Below are positions 17,648 to 25,854 of a stretch of 64,000 bases of DNA, piece after piece; the first letter of the stretch is position 1; each line of letters starts with the position of its first letter. The translations under genes were made by a program, and so were the position numbers. A model generated the notes under the pieces. The model was not told the origin of the DNA and ran no database searches. It was given only the letters and a program-made list of their open reading frames with translations. This DNA comes from Actinomycetota bacterium (GTDB taxonomy: Bacteria; Actinomycetota; Thermoleophilia; Gaiellales; F1-60-MAGs149), in assembly GCA_026392355.1 (NCBI GenBank), contig JAPLCF010000030.1:1-64000 (forward strand), written 5' to 3'.

Positions 17648-17934
17648 TGCTCTACTCCGAGCGGTCGTCGTGCGGCAAGGCGTGCGGCGATGTGACCCAT
17701 GCGACGGGGATCATCGCCGATCACGTACGGGGCATCGGGGCCAGTGGCGAGCGCAACCGCCAGAGCGTCGTCGTGCCGAGCGAGACCGATACCCAGGGGC
17801 GATTGGAGTGCGGCCGCGCGTGCGGTGGTCGCTGCAACGACACGGAGCGGCACGCCCTCTTCCTCAAAGGCTGCCGCGACGGCGCGGATCACACCCGGTT
17901 CGTCACAGGCGAGGATGACTGCGGGCGGGCTCAC
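17644..17934 (-). CDS. Diol dehydratase reactivase, small subunit (DdrB/PduH-like)
   Basis: A 96-residue protein resembling the small subunit of diol/glycerol dehydratase reactivase, which displaces damaged cobalamin from inactivated enzyme. It shows the LGIGLARHDDALAV core and the C-terminal RRMGHIAARLAARRPLG segment that corresponds to the family's GHNAARLVKG end. It is somewhat shorter than PduH. The start is GTG, overlapping the large-subunit stop by 4 bases (GTGA). Confidence 0.82.
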   Translation of the reverse strand: MSPPAVILACDEPGVIRAVAAAFEEEGVPLRVVAATTARAAALQSPLGIGLARHDDALAVALATGPDAPYVIGDDPRRMGHIAARLAARRPLGVEQ

Positions 17935-19619
17935 GTGCCCCTCGCATGGAGCAGGACGAGACCGACCGCAACGGCCGCTCGGGGTCCGTGCTGGCCGAGC
18001 ACGTCACCGCGCGCGATCGCGAGGTCAAGGTCGGCCAAGGCCAGGGCGACTTCGTCGACGACCTCGGCATCTTCAGCGCAGCCACCGACAAGGATTGCGA
18101 GCTCTCCCTGCGGCAGTCCGCCGACGGCGTCAATGGCGCGGCGCAGGTTGCCGGCGATCACGTCGCGTTTGGCCGCGCGGCGAAGGCGTCCCCACACTTC
18201 GGGTGCCAAGTCGGCGGTGAGCGGATCGAGCGATCCCTCGCGGCGCTCACTCACACAGAGATGGGCGACCGTGTGCGCAGGCGCCGGGTGCGTGAGGAAC
18301 GTGCGCCCACCGTCCTCATGGCGGAGGATGAACGGTGTCTCCACGTGGACGCTCGGAAGCTGCTTGGCGCGCTCGGCACGCAGCGGATCGATGCCGAGCA
18401 AGGCACCACAGATGCGATCCACCAACACGCCGGCGCCGGCGGCTGCCACCGCGCGCGTCTGTCCGGCCAACTCAACATGGAGATCGACCGTACCGCCCCC
18501 CATGTCGATCACGATTGGTGCATGCCCGGCCCCTGGCGTGGTCGACGCGCCTGCCACGGCCGCAGCGGTCTCCGCGGCCACCACGATGACCTCGGCGTTG
18601 GAGCGCTCTGCGAGCGCACGTTCGAGTCCGGCGTCGCCGCGCTCGGCGAGCACGGCCAGACCCACGGCGCGGCGCTGGTGCAGCTGCAGCGCCAGCGCCG
18701 CACTGTCTTCGGAGTGTGGGAGCGCCGTCCAGAACGCGTCGAGAAGCGTCGCGTCCACGCCGTCGACGGTGACGACGTCGCCAAGCCCCGGCGGTCGTGT
18801 GCCGATGTCGATCGCCACCGTGGAACCATCGCGCAACGTCGCCATCCGCGGGGTCTCGCGCGTCGAACCGCCACCGGATGCCTCGCGCCGCACGGCGATG
18901 CCCGCGCGATGGCCGACGAGTGCGCGGGCCGCGTTGCGTGCGCCACGCGCACGCTCGGGATCGAGGGAGAGCAGCACCGCGAGTCGCAGCGGGTCGGCCA
19001 GCTGCGTGACGGCGCCTCCCAGTGGAGCGACCTCAACGGCCGCCCAGGCGCCTCGTGGCAAGGTCGCAGAATCGGCGACCTCGTCGATGATCGGCAGGGT
19101 GCGGTCCACACGGTTGCCGATCAGGACGCCGTCGTCGCCGGTCACGACCAGCGCCACGATCTGCCAGCCGTTAGCTCGAGCGGCATTGAGGTGCGTCGCT
19201 GCGACGTCAAAATCGATGGGGCCGACAATCGGGATTACAGGGAGCCCGAGCGGCTGGTCGCCAAGGTCATCGAGGTCAATCAACTGGCCGGCCGCGGCAC
19301 CGACTCCCGACGGTGTGGCACTGACGGGCCGTGCGATACCGACGCCGCCGAGATCTTGCGTGTCATCGGCAGAGAGTTCGCGCAGACCCGTCTCGACGGG
19401 ATGCAGATCGGCCAGCAGGATGCGGTGCGGTTGCTCGCCCAGGCGCCGGCTGGCGCGTTCGATCAGATCGAGCACGCCTTGCGCCGACTCCGCGGTGCCC
19501 TTGGCACCCGTGGTGGGGCCGCGGGTCACGCTCAGATGCTCTGGGTCACGGCCGGGGATCAGTCGCGCGAGTGCGACCTCCGTCGTGGCATTGCCGACAT
19601 CGACGCCCGCGACGAGCAC
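17931..19619 (-). CDS. Diol dehydratase reactivase, large subunit (DdrA/PduG-like)
   Basis: A 562-residue ATPase of the DdrA/DhaF family that reactivates coenzyme B12-dependent diol dehydratase. It has the actin/Hsp70-like nucleotide-binding motifs GVDVGNATTE at residues 5-14 and VIDMGGGTVDLH in the second half, and the EVIVVAAETAAAV-type connecting region. It is a little shorter than the 610-residue enterobacterial PduG. It starts with GTG one base after the gamma-subunit stop and overlaps the small reactivase subunit by 4 bases. Together the pair is expected to exchange adenine-lacking cobalamin for fresh cofactor. Confidence 0.92.
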   Translation of the reverse strand: MLVAGVDVGNATTEVALARLIPGRDPEHLSVTRGPTTGAKGTAESAQGVLDLIERASRRLGEQPHRILLADLHPVETGLRELSADDTQDLGGVGIARPVSATPSGVGAAAGQLIDLDDLGDQPLGLPVIPIVGPIDFDVAATHLNAARANGWQIVALVVTGDDGVLIGNRVDRTLPIIDEVADSATLPRGAWAAVEVAPLGGAVTQLADPLRLAVLLSLDPERARGARNAARALVGHRAGIAVRREASGGGSTRETPRMATLRDGSTVAIDIGTRPPGLGDVVTVDGVDATLLDAFWTALPHSEDSAALALQLHQRRAVGLAVLAERGDAGLERALAERSNAEVIVVAAETAAAVAGASTTPGAGHAPIVIDMGGGTVDLHVELAGQTRAVAAAGAGVLVDRICGALLGIDPLRAERAKQLPSVHVETPFILRHEDGGRTFLTHPAPAHTVAHLCVSERREGSLDPLTADLAPEVWGRLRRAAKRDVIAGNLRRAIDAVGGLPQGELAILVGGCAEDAEVVDEVALALADLDLAIARGDVLGQHGPRAAVAVGLVLLHARGT

Positions 19620-19620
19620 G

Positions 19621-20019
19621 TCAGGAAATCAGCCCGCGGCGACGATAGTGCGTGATGGCCTCACGCACGAGTGCTGCGCACGTTGTGCCGCCACCTGCGT
19701 CGAGCTCCGCAGCAATCGCCTCGAGCTCCGCCACCGACGAGCGTCCGGGTCGGAGGGCGTCGTAGAAACGCAGCACATCGTCGTCCGAGAACAAGGCGAG
19801 CTCAGCACCGCGTCGGAGGTTGTCAGCGAGCTGGGGGTTGCCGCCCTGCTCGGCAAACGTTGCCTGGCGGCGCAGCGTGTCGGGATCGACGGCCGCGTCC
19901 GCTGCGGTGACCACGCCCGAGCGGATGTCATCAACGGTCAGCTCATCGGCCGTCCGTCCGGTCTGCGAGCGGACATCGCCACGATTGTGCTCACCTAGGG
20001 GATACCTCAGCTCGGCCAC
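19621..20019 (-). CDS. Diol dehydratase small (gamma) subunit
   Basis: A 132-residue gamma subunit of B12-dependent diol/glycerol dehydratase. Recognisable family features are the YPLGEH start, the DELTVDDIRSG segment, LADNLRRGAEL, and the LRPGRSSVAELEAIAAEL block. Gamma wraps around the catalytic alpha barrel. The GTG start overlaps the end of the alpha-beta fusion gene by 13 bases, so translation is probably coupled, matching subunit stoichiometry. Confidence 0.9.
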   Translation of the reverse strand: MAELRYPLGEHNRGDVRSQTGRTADELTVDDIRSGVVTAADAAVDPDTLRRQATFAEQGGNPQLADNLRRGAELALFSDDDVLRFYDALRPGRSSVAELEAIAAELDAGGGTTCAALVREAITHYRRRGLIS

Positions 20020-22256
20020 GAGACCTCCACGGCTAGCGGCTCACCGTCGCGCAGGCACTGGCTCTCGCGGTTAATCAACGCGACCACCTTGGCGTGATAC
20101 CGGGGCCCCATCGGCTCGCCCGATTCGGGCAGCAACACTGGCGAGGGCTTCTCTCCTCGGGCGTGCCGCGCGGCGTTGCGGCCCATCAGTCGGTACCGCG
20201 ATCCATCGATGAGGGGTGCCATGCTGAGTAACTCGAGATTGGCGAGTACCGGCAGATCGGCGCGGTGGATCAGCGCCGTGCCCTTACCTTGGATCGCGAG
20301 CGCGACACCACTGCCCGACAGGTTGGCGGCGGTCCAGCCGATCATGCCGAGGTCGAGCGAGTGCGTAACCCGCACGACTCTGGCGGCAACGCCCTCCTCC
20401 TCGATGCCTGCGAGGAGCTGTCGCAACGCCTCCGCAACCGTCAGGCCCGAGAGCGTGAGCCAGACGTCGTTGCCGAAGGCGGGGGAGAGTCCGATCACGA
20501 CCTCATCAGGGCGCGGACGCACAGCGGCGGGGCCGGTCTCGGTCAGGATCACGCAGCCCTGGTGGGGCGCCTGCTCGGCCAGTAGCTCCGCGTGGGTGCG
20601 CGACTGGCGCACGCGCGCGATCTCGTCGAGGCGCTCGCGGGACGGGCGGTAGCCGGTACCGGGCCCTGCGTAGTCGTTGGGGTCGGTCAGAGCGCTCAGC
20701 ACGCTCATGTCCTCACCGAAGATCGCGGAGGTCTGCAGGTGATCGCCGAAGAGGCGCTGTCGCGTCATCTCGAGTACGCGTTCGGCCTCGACGTCGAAGC
20801 CACGAATCGAGAGGGCGCGCACCACGTCGACGGCGGTGATCTCGCGCTCGATGATCGCGTCGCCGGCTCGGGCGGTTTCGTCGGTCTGGTGCTCCGACAC
20901 GTCGAGGCTCCCGTGCGCGCTCACGACGCGTTCAAGTTCCGCGTCGTCGAAGGTCATCAGGTCGAGTTCGTCGAGGACAGCGCGGCAGGCTTCGGCGGCG
21001 CGTCGTCGCAGTGGCAGCAGCGTCGCATCATCCTGCGAACGCAGCGCACCTTCGAAGCCCCAGTCGCGTTGGATCATCAGGTAGTCGTCGATGTCCTCGG
21101 CGTTGAAGTTGCTGGCTCCGAAGGCGTTGTCGTAGCTGGGGATGGAGCCGAAGCCACTGAACAGGAAGTCGGATCCGGCGAGCAGGAGCGGGAGTGTGTG
21201 GGCGGTGCGGCGAATGTCCGACGCGCTCATCTGCGTGTCGTTGCCGGTGCACGACTCGAGGCCGTAGAGCGTGGCCATCACGTTCTCGGCGAGGATCTCC
21301 CGCATGCCGTTTGGCACCGAGCCGGTGACGTTAATGCCGTCGATTCCGCCGTTCTGCGTTCCCTGCGAGCCTGCCGCGCGCGTGACGGCTACGCAACGGG
21401 CCTCAAGGTAGAGCAGGGACTTCCCCTCGGCTGCGCCCATCAGCACCTCGGCGCCGGAACCGGACGTGAAGCGCATCTTGAGGCCGCGGGACGCGTAGGA
21501 CGACGCGAGCAGCGCCTTCGACCACGGCGTGTCATCCCCGTCAAGGAAGACACGCTCGGTGCCGTAGACCGACACGGTCTCCGCGTAGGTCGTGAGGCCA
21601 CGGAGGCCGAGCTCGAGCTCGGTCTTCTCCTCGACGCTGCACTGTGTCAGTGCGCCAGGGGCAGGAACCTGACTACCGATCAGCAGCGCGAGCGCCACCA
21701 GCGGGGCGTCGCGCAGCACGGGCACGGTCGCCTCGAGCTCGCGGAACCCGAGCGCGACAGCGCTGGCGGCGTCTGCGGCGATCAGCAGGGGGTGGTCGAT
21801 GCGATTAGTGACGTGCGCCTGGATTGACGGCGTGCGGCGGGCGCGCATCTTCGCCATCGCCTGCATCAGCTCGAGCGGACTCAGCAGGCCGAGCACGCGA
21901 GCCACCTTGCCGGGCGTCATGCCCTCGACGAGCCGCAGGATCTCGGTACGTGGAACCTCGGTGCTGCAGATCATGCGCGCGAACTGCAGGTCGTCGAGCG
22001 CCATCGCCTCTTCCGCGACAGCTGCATTGATGCCGTGCTCCGCGAGGAAGGCATCGATCAGGTCGAAGCGTTCCTCAGGGATGCCGTCGATCTCAACCAC
22101 GCGACCACCTTCGATGCGGATCGACGGCTCGGGGTCATTCGGGCTGTCAAACGCAATCAGACCGAGATCGGGATACTCCGGCACGACGACGTCGCGACTG
22201 ATTGGACGCGTCGCGTAGAAGGCGCTGCGCTTCGACTCTCCCGGGGTCGCTGCCAT
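20007..22256 (-). CDS. B12-dependent diol dehydratase, fused large and medium subunits
   Basis: A 749-residue fusion. Residues 1 to about 545 align with the large subunit of propanediol/glycerol dehydratase: FDSPNDPEPSI, KMRARRTPS, QAHVTN with Q146/H148, QCSVEE, YAETVSVYGTE, DGDDTPWSKA, GSGAEVLMG, ASNFNAEDIDDY and GPGTGYR. Residues from about 570 align with the medium subunit: VVIGLSPAFG, ARVVRVTHS, LSGSGVALAIQ and GRNAARHARGE. In the well-studied enterobacterial enzymes these are separate proteins. The enzyme converts 1,2-diols or glycerol to aldehydes by a cobalamin radical mechanism. It is the first gene of an eight-gene operon; the start is fixed by TAGGAT at -12 to -7. Confidence 0.94.
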   Translation of the reverse strand: MAATPGESKRSAFYATRPISRDVVVPEYPDLGLIAFDSPNDPEPSIRIEGGRVVEIDGIPEERFDLIDAFLAEHGINAAVAEEAMALDDLQFARMICSTEVPRTEILRLVEGMTPGKVARVLGLLSPLELMQAMAKMRARRTPSIQAHVTNRIDHPLLIAADAASAVALGFRELEATVPVLRDAPLVALALLIGSQVPAPGALTQCSVEEKTELELGLRGLTTYAETVSVYGTERVFLDGDDTPWSKALLASSYASRGLKMRFTSGSGAEVLMGAAEGKSLLYLEARCVAVTRAAGSQGTQNGGIDGINVTGSVPNGMREILAENVMATLYGLESCTGNDTQMSASDIRRTAHTLPLLLAGSDFLFSGFGSIPSYDNAFGASNFNAEDIDDYLMIQRDWGFEGALRSQDDATLLPLRRRAAEACRAVLDELDLMTFDDAELERVVSAHGSLDVSEHQTDETARAGDAIIEREITAVDVVRALSIRGFDVEAERVLEMTRQRLFGDHLQTSAIFGEDMSVLSALTDPNDYAGPGTGYRPSRERLDEIARVRQSRTHAELLAEQAPHQGCVILTETGPAAVRPRPDEVVIGLSPAFGNDVWLTLSGLTVAEALRQLLAGIEEEGVAARVVRVTHSLDLGMIGWTAANLSGSGVALAIQGKGTALIHRADLPVLANLELLSMAPLIDGSRYRLMGRNAARHARGEKPSPVLLPESGEPMGPRYHAKVVALINRESQCLRDGEPLAVEVSWPS

Positions 22257-22262
22257 GGGGCG

Positions 22263-22289
22263 ATCCTACCCGGTTTCCCACGCTGGGAA
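22263..22289 (-). promoter_or_regulatory. Diol operon promoter with palindromic operator
   Basis: On the minus strand TAGGAT (22263-22268) lies at -12 to -7 of the ATG. Immediately upstream is a perfect palindrome TTCCCA-CGC-TGGGAA at 22275-22289, which covers the spacer and -35 zone. A repressor bound there would block RNA polymerase. No regulator gene lies next to it. The promoter is fairly secure; the operator role is inference. Confidence 0.6.
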
Positions 22290-22346
22290 CAGGATTACGT
22301 CACCATGCTGACGGCAGTGTTGTCGCGAACCTGCGAGCATTCCCGC

Positions 22347-23309
22347 ATGGCAGCGATGCGCGCAGGGGTGGCTCAGTCGACGGTGCTCGCCGTCGTCGGC
22401 GATTCGGCCAGTGGTAAGACGACGCTGACGCGCGGCCTTGCCCGGGTTCTGGGCGAGGAGCAGGTCGCGCACGTGCCGTCCGACGACTACCACCGCTACG
22501 ACCGCGCACAGCGCAAGGTGATGGGCATCACGCCGCTCGATCCCGACGCCAACTATCTCGACATCATGGCGCAGGATCTCGAAGCCCTCACGATGCAGCG
22601 GGCGATCCTGAAGCCGACCTATCGGCACACGGATGGCACCCTCGGCCCGCCGGAGTATCTCCAGCCCGCGTCCTACACGGTGGTTGATGGTCTGCTGTGC
22701 CTGCAGACGGACGACCTACGACGCCGCTTCGACTGCACGGTGTATATGGACCCGCCAGAGGAGATCCGCCGATCGTGGAAGCTGCTGCGCGACACCACGC
22801 GTCGCGGCTACACCACGGACGAGGTACTCGACGAGATGGATCGGCGCGAGCGGGACTCGGTCAAGTGGGTGCGGCCGCAGCGCGCGTTCGCCGATCTCGT
22901 GATTACCTTTCGGCAAGGCAAGAATCCCGTCGATAAGAATCTCGATGCAGAGATCTTGTTGCGTCCGACCGTGCCGCATCCGGATATGGCGGGTCTGAGC
23001 GGCGACGGCGAGGATGACTTCACGATCACCTCGCTGCCACACGGTGAGCAGCTCTTGAAGGTGCCGGGACTGCTGCCGCCTGGGCGAGCGCAAGAGATCG
23101 AGGAGGCCATCTGGGATCGTCTGCATTTTGCGCGGCACCTGCAGCTCGATCGGCTTGGTCAGTTCACGCGGGGCATGGATCTCTACCGTTCCGACGCACT
23201 GGCGATTACTCAGCTGCTCGTGCTGTATCAGCTGGTGACGGCACGGGCCACGCGGGCGCTCGACGTGGCTGGCGCCCCTGGTCGCAGCGCGGACGCCACA
23301 CAGCAGTAG
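22347..23309 (+). CDS. prk: Phosphoribulokinase
   Basis: A 320-residue P-loop kinase. The Walker A motif GDSASGKT is at residues 18-25, DDYHRYDR at 46-53 carries the catalytic aspartate, and GITPLDPDANYLD, KPTYRH, GPPEYLQP, WKLLRD-RRGYT and PQRAFADLV are specific to phosphoribulokinase rather than uridine kinase. The reaction phosphorylates ribulose 5-phosphate to ribulose 1,5-bisphosphate. The regulatory cysteine of plant enzymes is absent. No RuBisCO gene is in the window. The start may be 22305, 22347 or 22356; the middle ATG gives the expected N-terminal length. It is divergent from the diol operon and convergent with the next gene, stops abutting. Confidence 0.88.
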   Translation: MAAMRAGVAQSTVLAVVGDSASGKTTLTRGLARVLGEEQVAHVPSDDYHRYDRAQRKVMGITPLDPDANYLDIMAQDLEALTMQRAILKPTYRHTDGTLGPPEYLQPASYTVVDGLLCLQTDDLRRRFDCTVYMDPPEEIRRSWKLLRDTTRRGYTTDEVLDEMDRRERDSVKWVRPQRAFADLVITFRQGKNPVDKNLDAEILLRPTVPHPDMAGLSGDGEDDFTITSLPHGEQLLKVPGLLPPGRAQEIEEAIWDRLHFARHLQLDRLGQFTRGMDLYRSDALAITQLLVLYQLVTARATRALDVAGAPGRSADATQQ

Positions 23310-24344
23310 CTACGACGATGGAGCGTCGCGGACGCCGCCCTTGCGGGAGACGCCGAGCTGCGCACCGAAGAGCACGCCGAGGATGATCGGTGGCAGAAAC
23401 GTGAGTGCCCGCTCGAGGAGTACGCCGGCAACGACGGCGGTGTGATCGCCGCCGAAGGCCACGAGGAGCCCCGTCATACCGAGCTCCACGAAGCCGATGC
23501 CGCCGGGCGTGATGGGGATCAACAGAAGCAGTCGCGTGAGTGACCACGCCACCAGAATCTCCTGCCAGGACAGCTGATCTGCGCCGGCCCCACAGACGCG
23601 CAGCGCGACGACCACGCATGCGAACACTGCGAGGTTTGAGAGCAGCGTTCCCAGTAGGAGGCCGAGCCAGCGCCGACGAACTACATCGATCCCCTCCCGA
23701 CGGAAGCCGACAAGATGCTCGCCCCAATCGCCGGCTGGTCCTCGACGCGCGACGCGGAGGACGGGACTTGCGAGTCGCGCAGCGATGGCGCCGGCGCGGC
23801 GCGCTGAGTCGTCGCTGCGAATCACGCCCACGACGACGCCACCGATACCAATCAGCAGCACGAGCGCGGCCAGCGCGAGGAGGAGCAGTCCGGTTTCGCG
23901 TTGCCCGTCGAGTTGCAGCAACACGATGCCGAGCGGCGGCAGCACGACGAAGAGGAGGCCATTGAACGCACCCACCAGCGTGAGAGCTACGGCGATCGCG
24001 TGCGGAGAGAAGCCCCAGCGGCGATAAAGGGCAACCTGTGCGCCGGCACCGAGGGCGTCGCCGCCGGGAACCGCGTGCGAAAACGCCGCCGCAATCTGCG
24101 ACGAGGAGAGGGCACGGCGGAATCCCAGCCCGGGTAGCGCGGCCTGGAGCGGGGGCGCGAAGGTTAGGACGTTCACGATTGCCAGAAGGGACAGCAGCAC
24201 GATGTCGCGCGTTGTGAAGCGCTGGAACTGATCGATCACGCTGCCGTAGGACGCGATCTCAGGCAACACGATCAGAAACGTGCCCGCGATAATCAACACG
24301 CCAAGGGTGCCGATCACGAGGTGGGTCGGCTTGACGCGGGCCAC
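23310..24344 (-). CDS. YbhN/LPG synthase-type integral membrane protein
   Basis: A 344-residue protein with about eight hydrophobic helices and the PGGxGFVE signature (PGGIGFVELG, near residue 285), plus an upstream PGGDALGAG segment. This is the lysylphosphatidylglycerol synthetase transmembrane (UPF0104) family, whose members are lipid flippases or of unknown function; the catalytic GNAT-like domain of MprF is absent. The GTG start has TACCCT at -12 to -7. Its stop directly abuts the stop of phosphoribulokinase. Confidence 0.85.
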   Translation of the reverse strand: MARVKPTHLVIGTLGVLIIAGTFLIVLPEIASYGSVIDQFQRFTTRDIVLLSLLAIVNVLTFAPPLQAALPGLGFRRALSSSQIAAAFSHAVPGGDALGAGAQVALYRRWGFSPHAIAVALTLVGAFNGLLFVVLPPLGIVLLQLDGQRETGLLLLALAALVLLIGIGGVVVGVIRSDDSARRAGAIAARLASPVLRVARRGPAGDWGEHLVGFRREGIDVVRRRWLGLLLGTLLSNLAVFACVVVALRVCGAGADQLSWQEILVAWSLTRLLLLIPITPGGIGFVELGMTGLLVAFGGDHTAVVAGVLLERALTFLPPIILGVLFGAQLGVSRKGGVRDAPSS

Positions 24345-24350
24345 GCCGAC

Positions 24351-24356
24351 AGGGTA
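24351..24356 (-). promoter_or_regulatory. Leaderless -10 element
   Basis: TACCCT on the minus strand is six bases before the GTG at 24344 of the YbhN-type gene. Confidence 0.65.
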
Positions 24357-24370
24357 CGGGCACCGCCGCC

Positions 24371-24376
24371 TATTCT
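24371..24376 (+). promoter_or_regulatory. -10 element for tRNA-Met
   Basis: TATTCT ends 9 bases before the tRNA 5' end. It lies between the YbhN-type gene and the tRNA. Confidence 0.5.
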
Positions 24377-24385
24377 GTATCGTGG

Positions 24386-24458
24386 AGGGGTGTAGCTCAG
24401 CGGTTAGAGCAGCCGGCTCATAACCGGTTAGGCCCTGGTTCGAATCCAGGCGCCCCTA
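24386..24458 (+). tRNA. tRNA-Met (CAT), elongator type
   Basis: A 73-base cloverleaf with acceptor stem AGGGGTG/CGCCCCT (one G-U), discriminator A, anticodon loop CTCATAA on a GCCGG/CCGGT stem and a GGTTCGAATCC T arm. The first pair is A-T and the anticodon stem lacks the three G-C pairs of initiator tRNA, so it is an elongator. A tRNA-Ile2 with modified CAT anticodon cannot be fully excluded. Confidence 0.93.
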
Positions 24459-24463
24459 CTGTG

Positions 24464-24478
24464 GCCACCTGCGGTGGC
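24464..24478 (+). terminator. Short hairpin after tRNA-Met
   Basis: GCCACC and GGTGGC form a 6-bp stem with a TGC loop six bases after the tRNA. No T tract follows, so it is only a possible terminator or processing structure. Confidence 0.35.
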
Positions 24479-24489
24479 ATCCTCTGCTC

Positions 24490-25854
24490 ATGGACGCGCG
24501 CATCACCCGTCGTGGCTTTTTGGCGGCGTCGGTCGCAGCAGCTGCGCTCGGCCCAGGAGCACTCACGGCTCCAGCCCGGCAACGCACGGTGCCCCGCCCC
24601 ATTCGCGGCATCGTCACGCGCTGGGATACCGATCCGTGGTCGCTCGGGTCGTATTCTGCGCTGCCGGTTGGAACCTCGCCAACCGTCCGTGGCACGCTCG
24701 CCGACGCCGTCGTCGGCGGCGGTCTGGTGTTTGCGGGCGAGCACGCGAGCACCACGCATCCGGCCACCGTGCAGGGGGCATATCTCTCTGGCCGACACGC
24801 CGCGACGGTACTTCTGGACGACTACGGCGACATCGAGGACGACGGCGTCGTTGTGATCGGTGCCGGTGTCGCGGGACTCGCAGCCGCCCAGGTGCTCCGC
24901 GGAGCAGGCGCCAAGGTCACGGTGCTCGAAGCGCGCGACCGCATCGGGGGGCGCATCTGCACCGATACCTCCTGGGGCGTGCCCGTCGAACTCGGCGCCG
25001 CCTGGGTGCACGGTGTGCGCGGCAATCCGATCACGCGGCTCGTGCGCAACGGTGGGTCATCGCTCGTGCCGACCAACTACGACGATGAGGTTGTGCGGAA
25101 CCTTGCGGGCGTGGAGCCGTCCGGGCTAGATGCGGCTCAGGCTCGCGAGGAGCGCGCGGTGATGCGCATGGAGGAGCGTGTCTATCCGGTCGATGTAGCG
25201 GCACAGGATATCTTGCGCGCAACGGGGTGGACACCGACGCCGATCAATCAGTGGGCCGTTGAGACCGCTCTGACCCAGGAGTACGGCATCGGCCCAGAAC
25301 GCCTCGCCGCGGCCGCGCTCTCTGAAGGCGAGGAGCAGTTGGGCGGTGACGGCCTCGTCAAGGGTGGCTACGACGTGGTGCCCACGACGCTTGTCCAGGG
25401 TCTTGATGTCCGGCTGTCGTCGCCCGTGCGCGGCGTGCAGGGTGATGGGCGTGGAACGTTCAAGCTCACGCTGCGCTCGGGCCAGGTGCTGTCAGCCGCC
25501 GCGGTCGTGGTGGCGGTGCCGCTGAGCATTCTGCAGCGGCGCGCCCTCATCGTCACGCCGCTCCCGACGGCGGTTCGGCGTGCGCTCGACGGGCTGGCGA
25601 TGGGCTCGCTGGAGAAGGTCGTGCTGCAGTACGAGGACCGCTGGTGGCCCGACGCTCAGGTGTTCGGCTGCGTGGGTGGACCGGCGCGACGGTGGGCGGA
25701 GTGGTACGACCTCACCTCGGTGGTCGGAGCGCCAACGGTGGTTGGCTTCAGCGCCGGTGGTGCGGCCGCTGCGCGCCCACGTTCAGACGCGAGGTGCATT
25801 GCCGAGGCGGCAGAAGTCTTCGCAGCCGCGTTCGGCCGAGCCTCAAGGGGTTAG
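24490..25854 (+). CDS. Circularly permuted flavin amine oxidase with Tat signal
   Basis: A 454-residue flavoprotein whose amine-oxidase domain is rearranged. Residues 1-30 are a twin-arginine signal (TRRGFLAAS, then an alanine-rich stretch). Residues about 41-109 are the segment normally found at the C-terminus of amine oxidases: [24 protein letters not shown] and [10 protein letters not shown]. Only then come the Rossmann motif VVIGAGVAG at about 121-129, [11 protein letters not shown] and the substrate domain. The protein stops after FAAAFG, just where a normal enzyme would enter TRW. The neighbouring oxidase at 25851 has the standard order. It is probably exported folded with FAD and oxidises an amine; the substrate is unknown. 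Its stop overlaps that of the convergent gene by 4 bases. Confidence 0.88.
   Translation: MDARITRRGFLAASVAAAALGPGALTAPARQRTVPRPIRGIVTRWDTDPWSLGSYSALPVGTSPTVRGTLADAVVGGGLVFAGEHASTTHPATVQGAYLSGRHAATVLLDDYGDIEDDGVVVIGAGVAGLAAAQVLRGAGAKVTVLEARDRIGGRICTDTSWGVPVELGAAWVHGVRGNPITRLVRNGGSSLVPTNYDDEVVRNLAGVEPSGLDAAQAREERAVMRMEERVYPVDVAAQDILRATGWTPTPINQWAVETALTQEYGIGPERLAAAALSEGEEQLGGDGLVKGGYDVVPTTLVQGLDVRLSSPVRGVQGDGRGTFKLTLRSGQVLSAAAVVVAVPLSILQRRALIVTPLPTAVRRALDGLAMGSLEKVVLQYEDRWWPDAQVFGCVGGPARRWAEWYDLTSVVGAPTVVGFSAGGAAAARPRSDARCIAEAAEVFAAAFGRASRG

Noticed and set aside
17647-19998. 783-codon and 569-codon open frames opposite the reactivase genes
   Set aside because: Long antisense frames are expected in high-GC coding DNA. 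The minus-strand proteins match diol dehydratase reactivase along their whole length.
22347-23309. Uridine kinase
   Set aside because: The YDRAQRK, GITPLDP, GPPEYL and WKLLRD segments are those of phosphoribulokinase.
24386-24458. Initiator tRNA-fMet
   Set aside because: It has an A-T first pair and lacks the three G-C pairs in the anticodon stem that mark initiators.
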